A DNA stretch of 64,000 nt from Caenorhabditis elegans (taxonomy: Eukaryota > Nematoda > Chromadorea > Rhabditida > Rhabditidae): contig NC_003283.11 of assembly GCF_000002985.6 (NCBI RefSeq), positions 5,394,001 through 5,458,000 of the forward strand, read 5' to 3'. The notes under the pieces were generated by a model, which was given only the letters and a program-made list of their open reading frames with translations, was not told the DNA's origin and did not search any database. This document shows, in pieces, positions 36,999-47,990 of the stretch. The translations under genes and the position numbers were made by a program. Numbering within the stretch: position 1 is the first letter of the stretch; the number at the start of each line of letters is the position of its first letter.

Positions 36999-37014
36999 AA
37001 GGGAGTGGGGATGC

Positions 37015-37068
37015 ATTTGCTTGTGGTTTTATTTATCATTCTGGAATTAAAAATAACCACAAGCAAAT
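37015..37068. repeat. Compact 54-nt hairpin
   Basis: ATTTGCTTGTGGTT (37015-37028) and AACCACAAGCAAAT (37055-37068) are exact complements, and a further A/T extension shortens the loop to about 15 bases. It lies 17 bases from the larger palindrome. It could be a small MITE remnant or a small-RNA hairpin. Confidence 0.6.
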
Positions 37069-37453
37069 ACTCGATCTTGTTATAGCTTTCAGATGGCAAA
37101 TGAAATGAGGAAGTGGCTTTCTCTTTCAATCGATTTAACAGAAAATTCTGGATTTTTGGCAATTTTTCGTTTTCAAATATCTACGCTTTTTACGAGCTAC
37201 AAGTTGGCCAACTAGTTGACAATTTATATTTTATTCATAGTGATTCAGGTGAAATTCTATATATTTAGTGATAAAAGAACATAATTTGAATAAAAGCCGA
37301 GTTTCTTCTAAATTACTATGAATAAAAAAGAGAAGTTTTGCTATTTAAATGTCTAATTCGGATAAAATTAATATCGTTTAGTCCGAATGAGTTTTTTGTC
37401 AAAAAAAACACCTCAAAAATATTGTGAAATATGATAAATAACAATAAATATAG

Positions 37454-38578
37454 TTAATTAACACTTTGCATATGAATATTTCCGGCTTCTTCTAGGCTAC
37501 AGCATCTTTGATCACTGCAAAAAGCAAATTTCTTCGATAAAATTAAAGTTTCCAGATTTCTTACTTTTGTCCTCATCTCGTCCTTGCTCTTAGCAATCGA
37601 ACAAGGCTTCTTATCATCTTCCTTTGATACCGGTTGTTCCAATTTGTGCACATGGTGTAGGTAGAGATAAATCCCAATTACAATTCCCAAAATAATCAAA
37701 AGAACGACAGCTCCGACAGAAATGGACACGATCATAGTGGTTCTGAAAAATATTTCATTTTTAGATTCATCCAAATACAAAATAACTTACTGATCGGAAC
37801 TAGAAGATCCTGGACCTGAGCCACTTCCTCCACCTGTTCCTCCAGCCCCAACTGATGCTTGTGCCTTTTTCACGTGGTTCTTATAGTTGACAAAGGATGC
37901 TCCAAGTGATTGCAATGACTTGCTTGAACCATCAAAAGCCTTGGAGAACTTTGTGAAGTCCATATCCAAGCTTTTAAGTGACTGCATTGTTGTTAGAATC
38001 TGATCGAGTTGAGCAACGGATAGTCCCGGAGATGTTCCAGCTGCTCGTGATAATCTTGTTGACAAGAGATCCTTCAACTTCTCCACTGAAGCAATAGTTG
38101 CTGTCCAATCAATTCCAACTCCTTTGACCTTCTTTGCATCAGTGAAAACTGAAGAATAATCCGAAAGATTCGTAGAAGTGACCGGCTTCAAGTTCTTTGT
38201 GAACTTCGCGACCTCTCCTGTAGCCACCTTCAGCTTCTCCTCAATTTCAGCCAATGCCTTCAAAATCAACAGACCATCGACCAATGTGTGCATCAACGCT
38301 TCGTAGAACGTTCTCACTTCGATGACTTCGATTTGCAACTTTAGTCTTTTGTCGTAGTTTGCGGCGCACACTTTGGGCACCAGGATTTGCTCAAAACCAT
38401 TGTCGATCGCTACCCTAATTTTGGTATCCAATCCTCCAACCTTAAAAATGTTATATTTGTATTGGTCAGAGTTTCGTTCTAGTTTTCGATTTTTGCTGAT
38501 ATTCCGATTAGAACTTACAGCTTCTATTCCACCAAACAAATTGACGACTCCGCACATACCGGGTTGAAAATTGCACAT
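37454..38578 (-). CDS. Nematode single-pass membrane protein, unknown function
   Basis: Minus-strand exons 38578-38519, 38440-37791 and 37742-37454 give about 332 residues. The 78-nt segment 38441-38518 is stop-free but has a strong GTAAGT donor and a TTTTTAAG end, so I read it as an intron. The central region is helical and Leu/Lys-rich (for example EEKLKVATGEVAKFTKNLKP), suggesting coiled coil. A Gly/Ser-rich linker GGTGGGSGSGPGSSSS then leads to one transmembrane helix (MIVSISVGAVVLLIILGIVI) and a short basic tail. A further candidate 50-nt intron (37515-37564, GTAAGA...TTGCAG) would end the protein at TGA right after MRTK. No signal peptide is visible, so an upstream exon may be missing. 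It resembles large nematode-only membrane families with no known function. Confidence 0.7.
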
Positions 38579-39416
38579 TTCAATAATTATTGAGTCTAAT
38601 TATTTCCTTAAGAGAGAGAGAGGGAGAGAGAGAGAGGGAGAGAGAGAGAGAACTAGCCCGTTTGAAATGTTTTTTCTAAGTGAAATTCGAAGAAATTCCT
38701 CATTTTGTGATAGTCTTACCATTTTAATTGATGAATGAGCGATCCAAGATAATCCACGTGGCTCGTGCTCTGCTAGGAGGAGTAAAATTGAAAACTGAAT
38801 TTGAAAAACCGAACGCCCTACTTTCTAAAATGCCACGTGGCCAAATGTCATGTATTTATGGTAACCTACGTGTATCCTTTCACGTGTTCACAAAATCGAA
38901 ATAATTTATTAAATTTGGATAAATTATTCAATTAAAACCGATTTTAATTCACATAATCATTTTTAAAAAAATTTTGTGTGCCCTTCTCTGGATTTATTCA
39001 TTCTATAAAACCGCTTCTTTTCACAGAATTGAATTTTCCCTCAAAAAGTATTTAGAAACGCATGATATCAGAATTTGAATTTGAGAAAAAGAGGATCATT
39101 TGTTGTTTTAATTTTCTAGTTATCCATTAAAAAAAATATTTTCTCAATTTAGTCGGAAATTAATTAATTTCAAACTCGTGCCAAAAAAAACGCATGCAGT
39201 TGCGCTCTACCGCACACTTTTCTATTCATTTTCTCTTTTATCTTCACCACAATGTATTCATTTTTTCTCCGGTTCTCTTGCTTTTTTTGTTGATAAACTG
39301 ATAAGAAAAATTCTTGAGTAGCGATAAATTCTGACGGAACAAAGAAAACCCACGTATCACCCGTTTTTTCGCATAAAACCATTTATTTCAGACTGGAGCA
39401 TTCGTTCAGAAGACGG
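38579..39416. promoter_or_regulatory. Divergent promoter region with three CACGTG E-boxes
   Basis: This 838-bp interval separates the minus-strand membrane-protein gene from plus-strand acl-6. Perfect CACGTG hexamers lie at 38755-38760, 38834-38839 and 38881-38886, which is far more than expected in AT-rich DNA. CACGTG is bound by bHLH factors such as HLH-30/TFEB and MXL/MDL proteins. TTATTTCAG at about 39383-39391 is a likely SL acceptor for acl-6. Confidence 0.55.
38611..38652. repeat. GA microsatellite
   Basis: (GA)n with occasional GGG interruptions, about 40 bases, lies just upstream of the minus-strand membrane-protein start. It may affect nucleosome positioning in the divergent promoter. 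Confidence 0.9.
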
Positions 39417-42400
39417 ATGGAGCTCGACGTGGAATCAACCAGCATAACACAGTTGAGAAGTCACTGTGAAACATGTTTCCCGTTGATGGAAGAAGTGGTT
39501 CCGCGACGTGAAAGATATGTCGATTTGCTGGAGTTTTCGAATGTGAGCCTAGGCTAACCCAGATTTAAAAAATCATTAATTTCAGTTCAATGGAATTCCT
39601 TATCCAGTTGTCGATCCTTCCAGAAAGCCGAGAAGATTTCTAGCCGATTTTAGGTATGAATGCTCTTATATTTGTATTTAAAATATTATTTTATTGTTTA
39701 TTCAGGTACTCATGGTCAATTCCGCTAATTCATCATTACCCTAATGTCGAGAAAGATGTATTGTCTTCTAAACGAGTTCATCGAGTGATTTCCAAGTTAA
39801 AAGAGCAAAATGATGAGCAAAAGAATCGTGCTGTCCAGTTTTTCACTGAAATAAGTGCTCGTTTGTCAAAGTTCATATGCAAATGTTGTTCCTATGTGTT
39901 GTACAAAGTTTTTCGACGGTTAATGGATAAACTGCTAGTTTGTAAAGAAGAAATGGAGGTTTTATATGAAGCAGAACAGGTATTTCGTGAAAATAATTCA
40001 TTTTCTAAAAGATATCTCCCTCAGACAGGCATTCCAATGGTATATCTTCCACTTCATAGAAGCCACCTCGATTACTTGCTCATAACCTGGTGCAATTGGC
40101 ATTTCGGGCTGAAACTTCCACACATTGCTTCTGGTGATAATCTGAATCTATCTGGTCTTGGATGGCTTCTTCGAGCGACTGGAGCATTTTTTATCCGTCG
40201 ACGAGTGGATCCAGATGATGAACGAGGAAAAGATCAGCTGTATCGAGCGATTCTACATTCTTACATTGAACAAGTGCTCAGTAAAGATATGCCCATCGAG
40301 TTTTTCCTGGAAGGAACGAGGAGTCGATTTGGAAAAGCGCTTACTCCGAAAAATGGACTCATTTCGAATGTGGTTGAAGCTGTTCAACATGGTTTGTAAA
40401 TATTTTATTATTGAACTGTAATATTAAAATTTAAATTTAAATTTTAGGATTCATAAAGGATTGCTATTTGGTTCCGGTTTCCTATACATATGACGCCGTC
40501 GTCGAAGGAATCTTTCTACACGAACTCATGGGAATCCCCAAGGTTTTTTTTCTATAAATTCCCCGAAATAAAATTTATTTCAGGTTCGTGAGTCTGTGCT
40601 TGGAGTTTTTCGTGGAATTTTCAGTGGATTCAGCAAGTCGAAACAATGTGGAGTTGTTAGAATGCACTATGGTCGGCCGATTCGATTAACAGTATTTGCA
40701 TCCTATACAAATAACTTTAAAAATACATTTCCAGGAGTATCTAGCCACGATCACAGCGTCCCTTTCCTCAAACCATCGTACTCGTCCAGTACGTATGACC
40801 AAACTGTCCACTTCATTTTCTTATCGTGAACTTGTACCATGGCATCGCACACATTCGGAGACTGTCGACGATCGTACAATGATTCGTGCTATCGGATTCC
40901 ATGTTGTCTATGGTATGCAGAGCATTCGGACAATGTTATTTTCATTGAGAATTGACTTCAAAATATAGAAAATCACTCGATTTATTACGGGAAAACGAAA
41001 AATATCCCGTACCGAAAACTACAATAATTCCTTAGATGACTACTGTTCCGATTGTAGAGGAAACGTCCAAAAGAATACATTCGAATTGCGAAAAAACAAC
41101 GAAAAAATTTAGGAAAAGTAAATATCGATGCCACAATACGAAAGATATTTGTTTGCGCATTCTAGAATTATTCTCAGAATTTAATGTTTTCGTAATATCT
41201 AATTATATTAATTTCATCGGAAAGTGCTCAAGAAAAAACCAGAAAGTTGTCGGTTGGTGATTATCGATTATTGATTATTTATCGAGCTTTGTGGCAACTT
41301 TCCGACCAATTTTAAGCATTTTTTCGAATATTTTAGCTGAAATTAATTCATTTTCTGAGAAATTGAGTGAATTTTTCTATTTTGACGCTACTTTTTAATG
41401 AAAAATGTTGGAACAATATTGCGAATTTCAATCAAAACGTTTTCAGAAGCCCAAATGATGTGTTCAATCTCGCCGGTCGCTGTCGTCTCGTGTCTTCTGC
41501 TTGCCAAATGGAGAGGAAAAGTTTCGCGGAGCACATTTGAACGAGATTGTGAATGGCTTTGCGAGAAAATAATCGCCGAAGGTGGAGACGTTGTTGGATA
41601 TCAATCGAAGAAAACGAAAGGAAGTGCTCTGGTGAAATATGCTTTTGAGAAACTTGAATCTTGTGTAGAAGTTACTGATGAATATGTATCGCCAAAGGAA
41701 TCCCACAGCTCGTTTATTACATTGGCGTATAATAAGAACTCTGTTATCTGTCGATTTTCCATCAAATCCGTTATTGGTTCGTCATTTTTCTCTCAAAAGA
41801 CCGAATTTGAAAACGAGATTTCTCAATAAAATTCTCAAAAGTCAAAAAAAAAATAGCGCCTTTTTTGTAGATAAAAAAAACCGAAAATTAATTTTAGAGA
41901 AATTTTTGAAATTCGTTATGAAATTCGGCCATTTTCAGGTTCATAATTAATCTGATTAATCTTTAATATTTCTTACAGCTCTGACAATCGTATCGCGTCC
42001 GTCCGGTACCAAGCTATCGATTGATCAAATCGTAGAGGATGCACTCTCCCTGTGTGACTGGCTTCAATTTGAATTCATGTTTTGTCGAGTAAGGAGCTTA
42101 AAGTGGCCCATGGGGCGGAATTTAGAGGGGCTTCGACTGCAACCTTGCCGCGCGGTTTTCATGCCGAAATACGATTTCCGGGATATTGTAGCAATTAGTA
42201 TAGTGCAAAAAAAAGAAAATAGCCTAGAATCAAGAATTTTAGCCGGAACGTGTTCCGTAAATCGACATGAAAACCGTGCGGCAGGTTTGCAGTGAAACCC
42301 CGCGTCCAGGCGCATATATGTATTTCCGGCATAATTTCATTCTTTTTCAGCCATGCGACAGTCTCCGCGAGCTTGTACACAACGTTCTTGGACAAAAGGA

Positions 42401-42949
42401 ATGGTCGGATCCAATTCACGGATTTCTCAGATCGGAAATTGAAGATGACGGATTTCTGGATGCTGGAGGCGCTCTAAATAGTGGAACTCTACGGGTAACG
42501 TTTTTAAAGTAAAAAAAAATTCTCCCAGTTACACGAATCATTTTCAGGTCCGAGACGCAAAATCACGCGAAACATTGCAATTTTTCGCGAATCTTGTTCG
42601 CCCATTCGTTCAATCGCTGTATCTCATTTCTTCATTCGTCGTTTCTGAAAAATGTCCAACGGAGCCAACATCAGATAACAATATTATCCGTCAACTATGT
42701 CAGCAATCACTTGCCGGAGATATTGATCTCCCGTTCGCGCCGCTTTGTAAGGAAATTCTCATATTTCTCATCTAACTATCCATATTTTCAGTGGAATCGA
42801 TCAATTCGGATTCATTCAAAAATGCGCTTCGAGTCTTGAAAGACAAAGGATTATTGCAACGAAGCACACCAAATTCCACCGCCAGGAGCGGAAACTCTCG
42901 TCTTGCCGAATTGATTTCCAATCTGGAACGAGTTTTGGAAGTCAAATAG
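39417..42949 (+). CDS. acl-6: Glycerol-3-phosphate acyltransferase, mitochondrial type
   Basis: Twelve exons give 718 residues in frame: 39417-39542, 39586-39653, 39706-39979, 40025-40391, 40448-40542, 40584-40691, 40735-40912, 41447-41776, 41979-42088, 42351-42494, 42548-42746 and 42792-42949. The acyltransferase blocks are all present: block I HRSHLD (167-172, catalytic His and Asp), block II GAFFIRRR (209-216), block III FLEGTRSR (250-257) and block IV LVPVSYTYD. The enzyme acylates glycerol-3-phosphate at sn-1, the first step of glycerolipid synthesis, on the outer mitochondrial membrane in its mammalian GPAT1 relatives. The 45-nt intron 39980-40024 is stop-free and in frame, but removing it gives the conserved GIPMVYLPLHRSH. 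The 262-bp intron at 42089-42350 carries an inverted-repeat element. AATAAA lies about 100 bases after the stop. The gene is convergent with snpc-1.3. Confidence 0.95.
42127..42301. mobile_element. Inverted-repeat MITE inside an acl-6 intron
   Basis: The left arm (42127-42163) contains ACTGCAACCTTGCCGCGCGG then TTTTCATG, and the right arm (42266-42301) contains CATGAAAACCGTGCGG then CAGGTTTGCAGT. They are imperfect reverse complements over about 36 bp. The element fills most of the intron between the FMFCR and PCDSLREL coding words. It has no coding role. Confidence 0.65.
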
Positions 42950-43285
42950 ATAGATATTCATTGTAGTTTGCTATAGTATTTTCTTGTTTTGTTTTTGTGC
43001 ATTCAATTTTTACGGTTTCTTCTCTGCTCAAATTGATATTATTAGATAATAAATATTCAGGTAATTTTAGTAAATCATTTAAAAAAAAAGGAAATATTTT
43101 ATTCGATCGGAATTTTTAGTTTAAAAGTGGTAATTTTTCTACCATCATTTTGCTTTAAAAGCAATTCGGCTAGTATCGGGTAGTAATATTGAACAATGAT
43201 ATGATGGGACAAGGTATAAAACGTGAAGTATAAAAAAAAAGTTGAAAAATACATGGAACAGATTGATCAAAGATGGAAATTCGAA

Positions 43286-45161
43286 TCACTCTACGATGCA
43301 TAGATCATCACTGGAATCGTAGCTGATGTCGAAGTTCCCATTGGATTCGTCATTGTATACTGAAAATTAGTTCTTGTTTTAATTTAGCAGATGTCTAATT
43401 TAAGGTTACTTACAAGGCTCTGAACATGACCTTCCGTTGCTCAACACTTCAGCATCACCCGATTCAAGATTGATGGCTGGTTTCGAGGAGGCCAATTGCA
43501 GAATATCATCGGGTACAGCGTTCTTCTTCTCTTCAGCTGCAAGCAATATTTCAGGGCACGCAGTCTTCGGAATAGACGACGATTTTTTCTGTCGTGATCG
43601 TTTTACAGGCGGATTCGATGGTAGAATATCATCTTTTGGAATCGATGGAGCTCCGCCGTCGACAACTTTCCTACGTTTCGCCGTTTTGCTGATCTCGTCG
43701 ACCGAATCGATCGATTTGAAGCCAAATTTCACAGATGGAAGTTTCGTGACTGGAAATTGAATATTAATATTTTTAAATAACCACAATTTTGAGAACGATA
43801 CCAGATGTGGTGCAGTGTCTTCTGGATCGTGTCAACTTTAATCCTGATCCATACGCCTTCTCCTTTATCTCGGATCTTGTAGGAGGTGTGGAGCACAATG
43901 GTGAAGAAGAATTGGCACTTTGAATCTGAAAATAGAGGAAATTAATTTAAAAAATAAACCGAGAAACAGATATATTATCGAAAAATTACGATCGAACAAG
44001 CAACGAGATTGGGGGCGGAGTCAAGTTCAACAGGTAGATCAAAAATAAATTATGAGAAATTTGTGCGATCGTATTTTTTCAATAATACTCACCTGGAGAC
44101 TCAATTGACCCTTCAATTCGTCTGCACCTTTTTCTAGAATCTTTTTGCATGTTTCTTGTATATTCAACAGTGGGAATCTATCTAATACAATTCCAGCTTC
44201 CTCTTTCAGACGGGCATATTCATTGTGGATCAATCCGAGCTTTGCAAACACCGGAGATTCCACGAGCGCTTTGAATCTACCCAGCGGATCGTTTAAATTC
44301 ACAAGAGTCTTGGCTGGGTTCGCTTCATTGTCTTGTCCGAATCGCTTGAACAGTGTCGGGTCATTCTGAAATTAAATTTAATGTAATTAAAAAAAGGAAA
44401 ACAGGAAAGTGCTCTGGCAAAAAAACGAAACAATCTTGAGTACAAAAAACGTGGCAGTTCGTCAAACTACACAAGACTCCTGATAGGCTACGCAAGATTG
44501 TAGCAAGAATCCCGAATTTCTATGCAAGAACACGTAGGAGTAGGAGTAAACTCACCGCATGAAGGAACGCCACGAACTTGAACGCCTGATCTTCTAGCAA
44601 TTTCTGGCAGATTGCGTAAGCGTCGTAGATTTTCTCGTCGAGAACGAGTTGTGTGAGTCTTGAGAAGTTCAGAACCGTGTCCGGTTCGACACGAATTTTC
44701 ACAGCATGTCCGGAGACCTGCGTGTAGAAAAACGTGTATAACGAGTAGAGACCAAATAGCTGCTCTTCCAAACTTCGTGGGACTCCGACACACACGTTTT
44801 CCTCCATATACGTGAGACAATTGACGAGGAGTTGCTCGTTGAACTGAAATATTACTGGATTAAAAATTATTAAAATAAGTAAATAGAAACAATGATATTT
44901 ATTTCAAACTTACCTCAATAATCTGTGCACTCTCAAACTTCCCATTGTGAAGTTGGATCATTCCGAGGTGTTGAAACAGCTTCTCATAGTCGGAAAATCT
45001 GAAAAATTGAACATTTAGCAAAACGAATATTTTGAATTAAAAATCAAATAATTAACAAACCTCTGAGTATTCTTATCCAGAAACGCTTTGAGAAATTCGT
45101 CGAGATCTCCTCGAAGTCCAGCAGTCACTCTTATCAACGATGTAGCTCCTCCCTTTGGCAT
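43286..45161 (-). CDS. snpc-1.3: SNAPc subunit 1 (SNAP43-like), piRNA-type paralogue
   Basis: Seven minus-strand exons (45161-45061, 44998-44914, 44843-44556, 44365-44093, 43925-43802, 43749-43414, 43359-43286) give 426 residues. The N-terminal half has the SNAPC1/SNAP43 fold words: GDLDEFLKAFLDKNTQRFSD, VPRSLEEQLFGLYSLYTFFY, FSRLTQLVLDEKIYDAY and KLLEDQAFKFVAFLHA. The C-terminal third is Lys/Ser-rich and low-complexity with KTAKRRKVVDG and VKRSRQKKSS, likely nuclear-localisation signals. It ends with an acidic YDSSDDLCIVE. SNAPc binds proximal sequence elements of snRNA genes; in C. elegans the paralogue SNPC-1.3 drives male-type piRNA transcription. I identify it with snpc-1.3 (F08F3.9) from memory of the locus and the fold. 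Its 3' end lies 336 bp from the acl-6 stop, facing it. Confidence 0.9.
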
Positions 45162-46500
45162 TTATTCTGAATTAAAAATTATTGAAATTATCGAAAAATA
45201 GGAGTAATGAAGAAATAAATTTCAAACTTTAAAACCCCCGAAAATGAAAGAAAGGCCTAAAAGCTATGTGCTCCCTGGGTGGTCTTTTCCGCACTGGGTG
45301 GTCTTCTGCCACACTGGGTGGTCGGTTACTGTAGCAGAGTGCGCGGCGAGACCCGCGGTGAGTCCGGAACCTTTTTAAATTAAATGGATGTCACTTTAGT
45401 CAGGGAAAAGTTGCAAGGAAAATAGAATATTTAATGTTTCCAGAAATCAAAATTTCAATTTCAAAACAATAAAAAATTACTTTAAAAGTCCAAAGTTTTA
45501 TGTTTTTATTAATAAAAACTATTATTATTTTTTGATCCAAAATTGAATCTCACAATTTTCGAAAAATTGCCGATTTGACAAAACTTTTAATGAGATTTTT
45601 TAACTCTGGAGAAAAACATTTTAAAGTATTCAAAATCTCACAGAACTCTCTGCGGGAGTATCCAGATTGGCAAACATGGCAATATGAAAACAGAAAACGA
45701 TATTGGTCAAATAACTATTATATCGAAAATATATGAACATATTTTACTAAAATTCTAGATTTTACAAGAATTTAAAGAAAAATAAGTTACAAAATTGTAC
45801 TTACTTGCGTATTTTTGATTATAATTGTTCCAATTTTCAAATTTTTTGACTTTCATCCGATTTTGTGCATTTTGTCCAATATCATAATACAATTTCTGTA
45901 TTAAATGCGCGTCATATTCCCCAGATGCGAAATTTTGTGAATTTTAAAAAATACGGTACCCGGTCTCGACATGACAAATTTGTTTAAATGCAAGGGCTAC
46001 TGTAGTTTCAAACTTTCGTTGCTGCGAAATTTTCATTTATTTTTCATAGTTATTCTCTCGACTTTTCAAAAATAATTTGCTTTTATTTTTATAAATGAGT
46101 CTTTGTCTGCAATGTATAAAAAATCAATAAAAGCTCTTCAGGAGTGAAAGTTTCAATTTACAGTAGTCTTTAAAGGCGCACACCTTTTTACATTTAACAA
46201 AACTTTTTCGTGTCGAGACCGGTACCATATTTTTGGCGCGAAAAATTGCGTCTTCGTAATATCATTATTGTATTAATTATACTGGAATTTGTTTATGAGA
46301 CAATGACAAATTGGGGTCACATTTCAAAAAGTCCAAAATCTGCAAAGTACCTCTCCACTAACTATAATTTGTTTAATGCTTTATTAATCAGTTTCTTATG
46401 AACTTTGTTTTGATATTATGACTCCTATAGTCTCTCGGTCAGATGTCGCTAAAAAGTGACAGTTCTCCTTCTCCTCCTGTCCGTGACCGTCTAGTTTGAC
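45162..46500. other. Intergenic region upstream of snpc-1.3
   Basis: The minus-strand snpc-1.3 promoter should lie just to the right of 45161. At 45275-45323 the word CTGGGTGGTC occurs three times with 19-20 base spacing, followed by a TACTGTAGC...GCGGCGAGACCC stretch related to the inverted-repeat family at 45951-46230. The rest is AT-rich. No coding frame is supported. Confidence 0.5.
45951..46230. mobile_element. Palindromic element with GGTCTCGACA-type ends
   Basis: The left end GGTACCCGGTCTCGACATGA and the right end TCGTGTCGAGACCGGTACC are near-perfect reverse complements. Matching continues inward through the TTTGTTTAAATG/CATTTAACAAAA and CTACTGTAGTTTCAAACTTT words. The element is about 280 bp, non-coding and foldback-shaped. 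A related half-copy lies at about 50899-50962. This is a high-copy C. elegans repeat type by my recollection. Confidence 0.75.
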
Positions 46501-46558
46501 GTGCAAGTGTCAGGGGGTGCAGACAAACAAAACAGTATAGCCGCCAGCCAGCTCTACC

Positions 46559-46566
46559 TATAAAAG
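46559..46566 (+). promoter_or_regulatory. TATA box of candidate short transcript
   Basis: TATAAAAG sits at the end of an unusually GC-rich 150-bp stretch containing GTGACCGTC, GTCAGGGGGTG and GCCGCCAGCCAG. An initiator-like TCATT follows about 30 bases downstream at 46588-46592. Consensus TATA boxes at this spacing are uncommon in C. elegans and mark strongly or inducibly transcribed genes. Confidence 0.6.
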
Positions 46567-46589
46567 AGCCGACATATCCACTCGGAGTC

Positions 46590-46870
46590 ATTATTAATAT
46601 TCTATATCTCTACCATTATTTATTATCTGTTAATTCTTCAGTGGTTCGACTAAATTTTGGAGGTAAGAAATCTTTGTAGTTCTCCGTATTGTGACGTGAA
46701 AACTGAAGAGATTTTTTACAGACTTCACAAATTTGAAATATATTCCTGCAAGTCCGGAGGGAAGTCTTCAATCGCCATTCAATTAATTTCCCGCATTTCT
46801 TAATTTTTGAGCTTTTTCTTGAATGATGACTTGCGAAGAGTTTCCAAATAAAATCATTTTTTCCCGTCGT
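46590..46870 (+). ncRNA. Candidate two-exon short RNA gene
   Basis: Downstream of the TATA box, exon 1 (about 46590-46662) ends GGAG|GTAAGAAA. A 59-nt intron follows (46663-46721) and ends ATTTTTTACAG, a typical C. elegans acceptor. Exon 2 runs from 46722 through an AATAAA signal at 46847-46852, so a mature transcript of about 220 nt is expected. Exon 1 has no ATG. The first ATG in exon 2 (46823) opens a frame of 25 codons that passes beyond the polyadenylation signal, so translation is unlikely. I do not recognise the sequence. Alternatively this is a 5' untranslated exon of a longer gene. The existence of a transcript is inferred, not shown. Confidence 0.45.
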
Positions 46871-47792
46871 GACGCCTTCGAATTAAGAATTTATAATTAA
46901 CATCGCGATATAAAATGTGTGTTTTATGCTTTAAAAACGTTTCTTTATAAAGTTTTATTAAGTCCAGAAAGCTCTCTCTCTCCACGGAGCAAACATGTAA
47001 TTCGACACTGATATTCATTGGGATTCATGCCTCCAAAACAACTAAACCAGTAGATTCTCATGCCCCTCCCTGCATAGTACTTTTTGAAAATTAATTTGAA
47101 TCTACCACTCATTGTGAGCTAAACTTATATTTGTATTTTAAACATTGCGCCATTCTCACTGGGCCATGTTCGTGTTCGTTTTCCCAGTGCAACCTACAGA
47201 TTCTTAACGTCTCCAGCTTAACTTTGAAAGATGTATCATCGTCAAAAACTCAAGTTTTTTTCCAAAACAAGTGTTCTTCTTCCTTCTTGCAATAAATCAA
47301 CTATAATGGTAGAGCTCTTCTTTCTTTGAAACATAACAAAGTATGAATATTGTCCAGTTCTCAGGCACTTTTAAAAATTTTATTTTTCAGTGATAATTTT
47401 AAAAAAAAAGCATTCGTGTCATCAATTCCCCATAAACGCTTTTTTAATAATTTGAATAATGTGGCTAGGAAGTTTGGAAAAAGTGTTCACATTGTTCTTT
47501 GAAAATTAATTTGTAAAGCCATATTGCAAAACTGTTTATCAATGTATTTTCGTTTAGTCCAATGATAACTGGAACTGAAGAATTTCATATTTTGGAAAGT
47601 TTTCGTTATAGTAATTTTTGTTTGAACAAATTGATTATTTTGTCGTGCCGGTAGGAACACGTTTTAGTTGTTTCAGTCATTTTTTGTGTAAAATTAATAT
47701 TTATGCCCTGAACTCTTTTATAAAAAAATCTCAACTTTTATGGAAAATACCATATTTTTTCTATTATTAAGGGAACACAAAATTCTGAGAAT

Positions 47793-47990
47793 GCGCATTG
47801 CACAACATATTTGACGCGCAAAATATCTCGCAGCAAAAACTACAGAGCTTGTGTCGATTAACGGGTTCATTTCGAAAAGCGATCCCGCGTAAATCAGCAC
47901 AAGCGCTACAGTAGTAATTTAATGAATTACTGTAGTTTTCGCTACTAGATATTTTGCGCGTCAAAAATATTGCGTAGTGGGGTGCAATAC
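47793..47990. mobile_element. Inverted-repeat element with TTGACGCGCAAAATATC arms
   Basis: The left arm reads GCATTGCACAACATATTTGA then CGCGCAAAATATCTCG and AAACTACAG. The right arm reads CTGTAGTTTTCGCTAC then GATATTTTGCGCGTCAA and GGTGCAATAC. These are reverse complements with a few mismatches around an unpaired centre with the word CGATTAACGGGTTC. This is a common C. elegans foldback repeat type; it is non-coding. Confidence 0.75.

Larger units (their letters stand above)
36247..37453. other. Intergenic region between convergent genes, with palindromes
   Basis: It contains the rhr-1 3' end and two fold-back elements listed separately (36798-36998 and 37015-37068). No coding frame is supported; the short frames crossing the palindromes are artefacts of the inverted repeats. 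Confidence 0.55.

Noticed and set aside
36711-37016. Minus-strand 101-codon frame
   Set aside because: It runs straight through a palindromic element, and the openness is caused by the inverted repeat.
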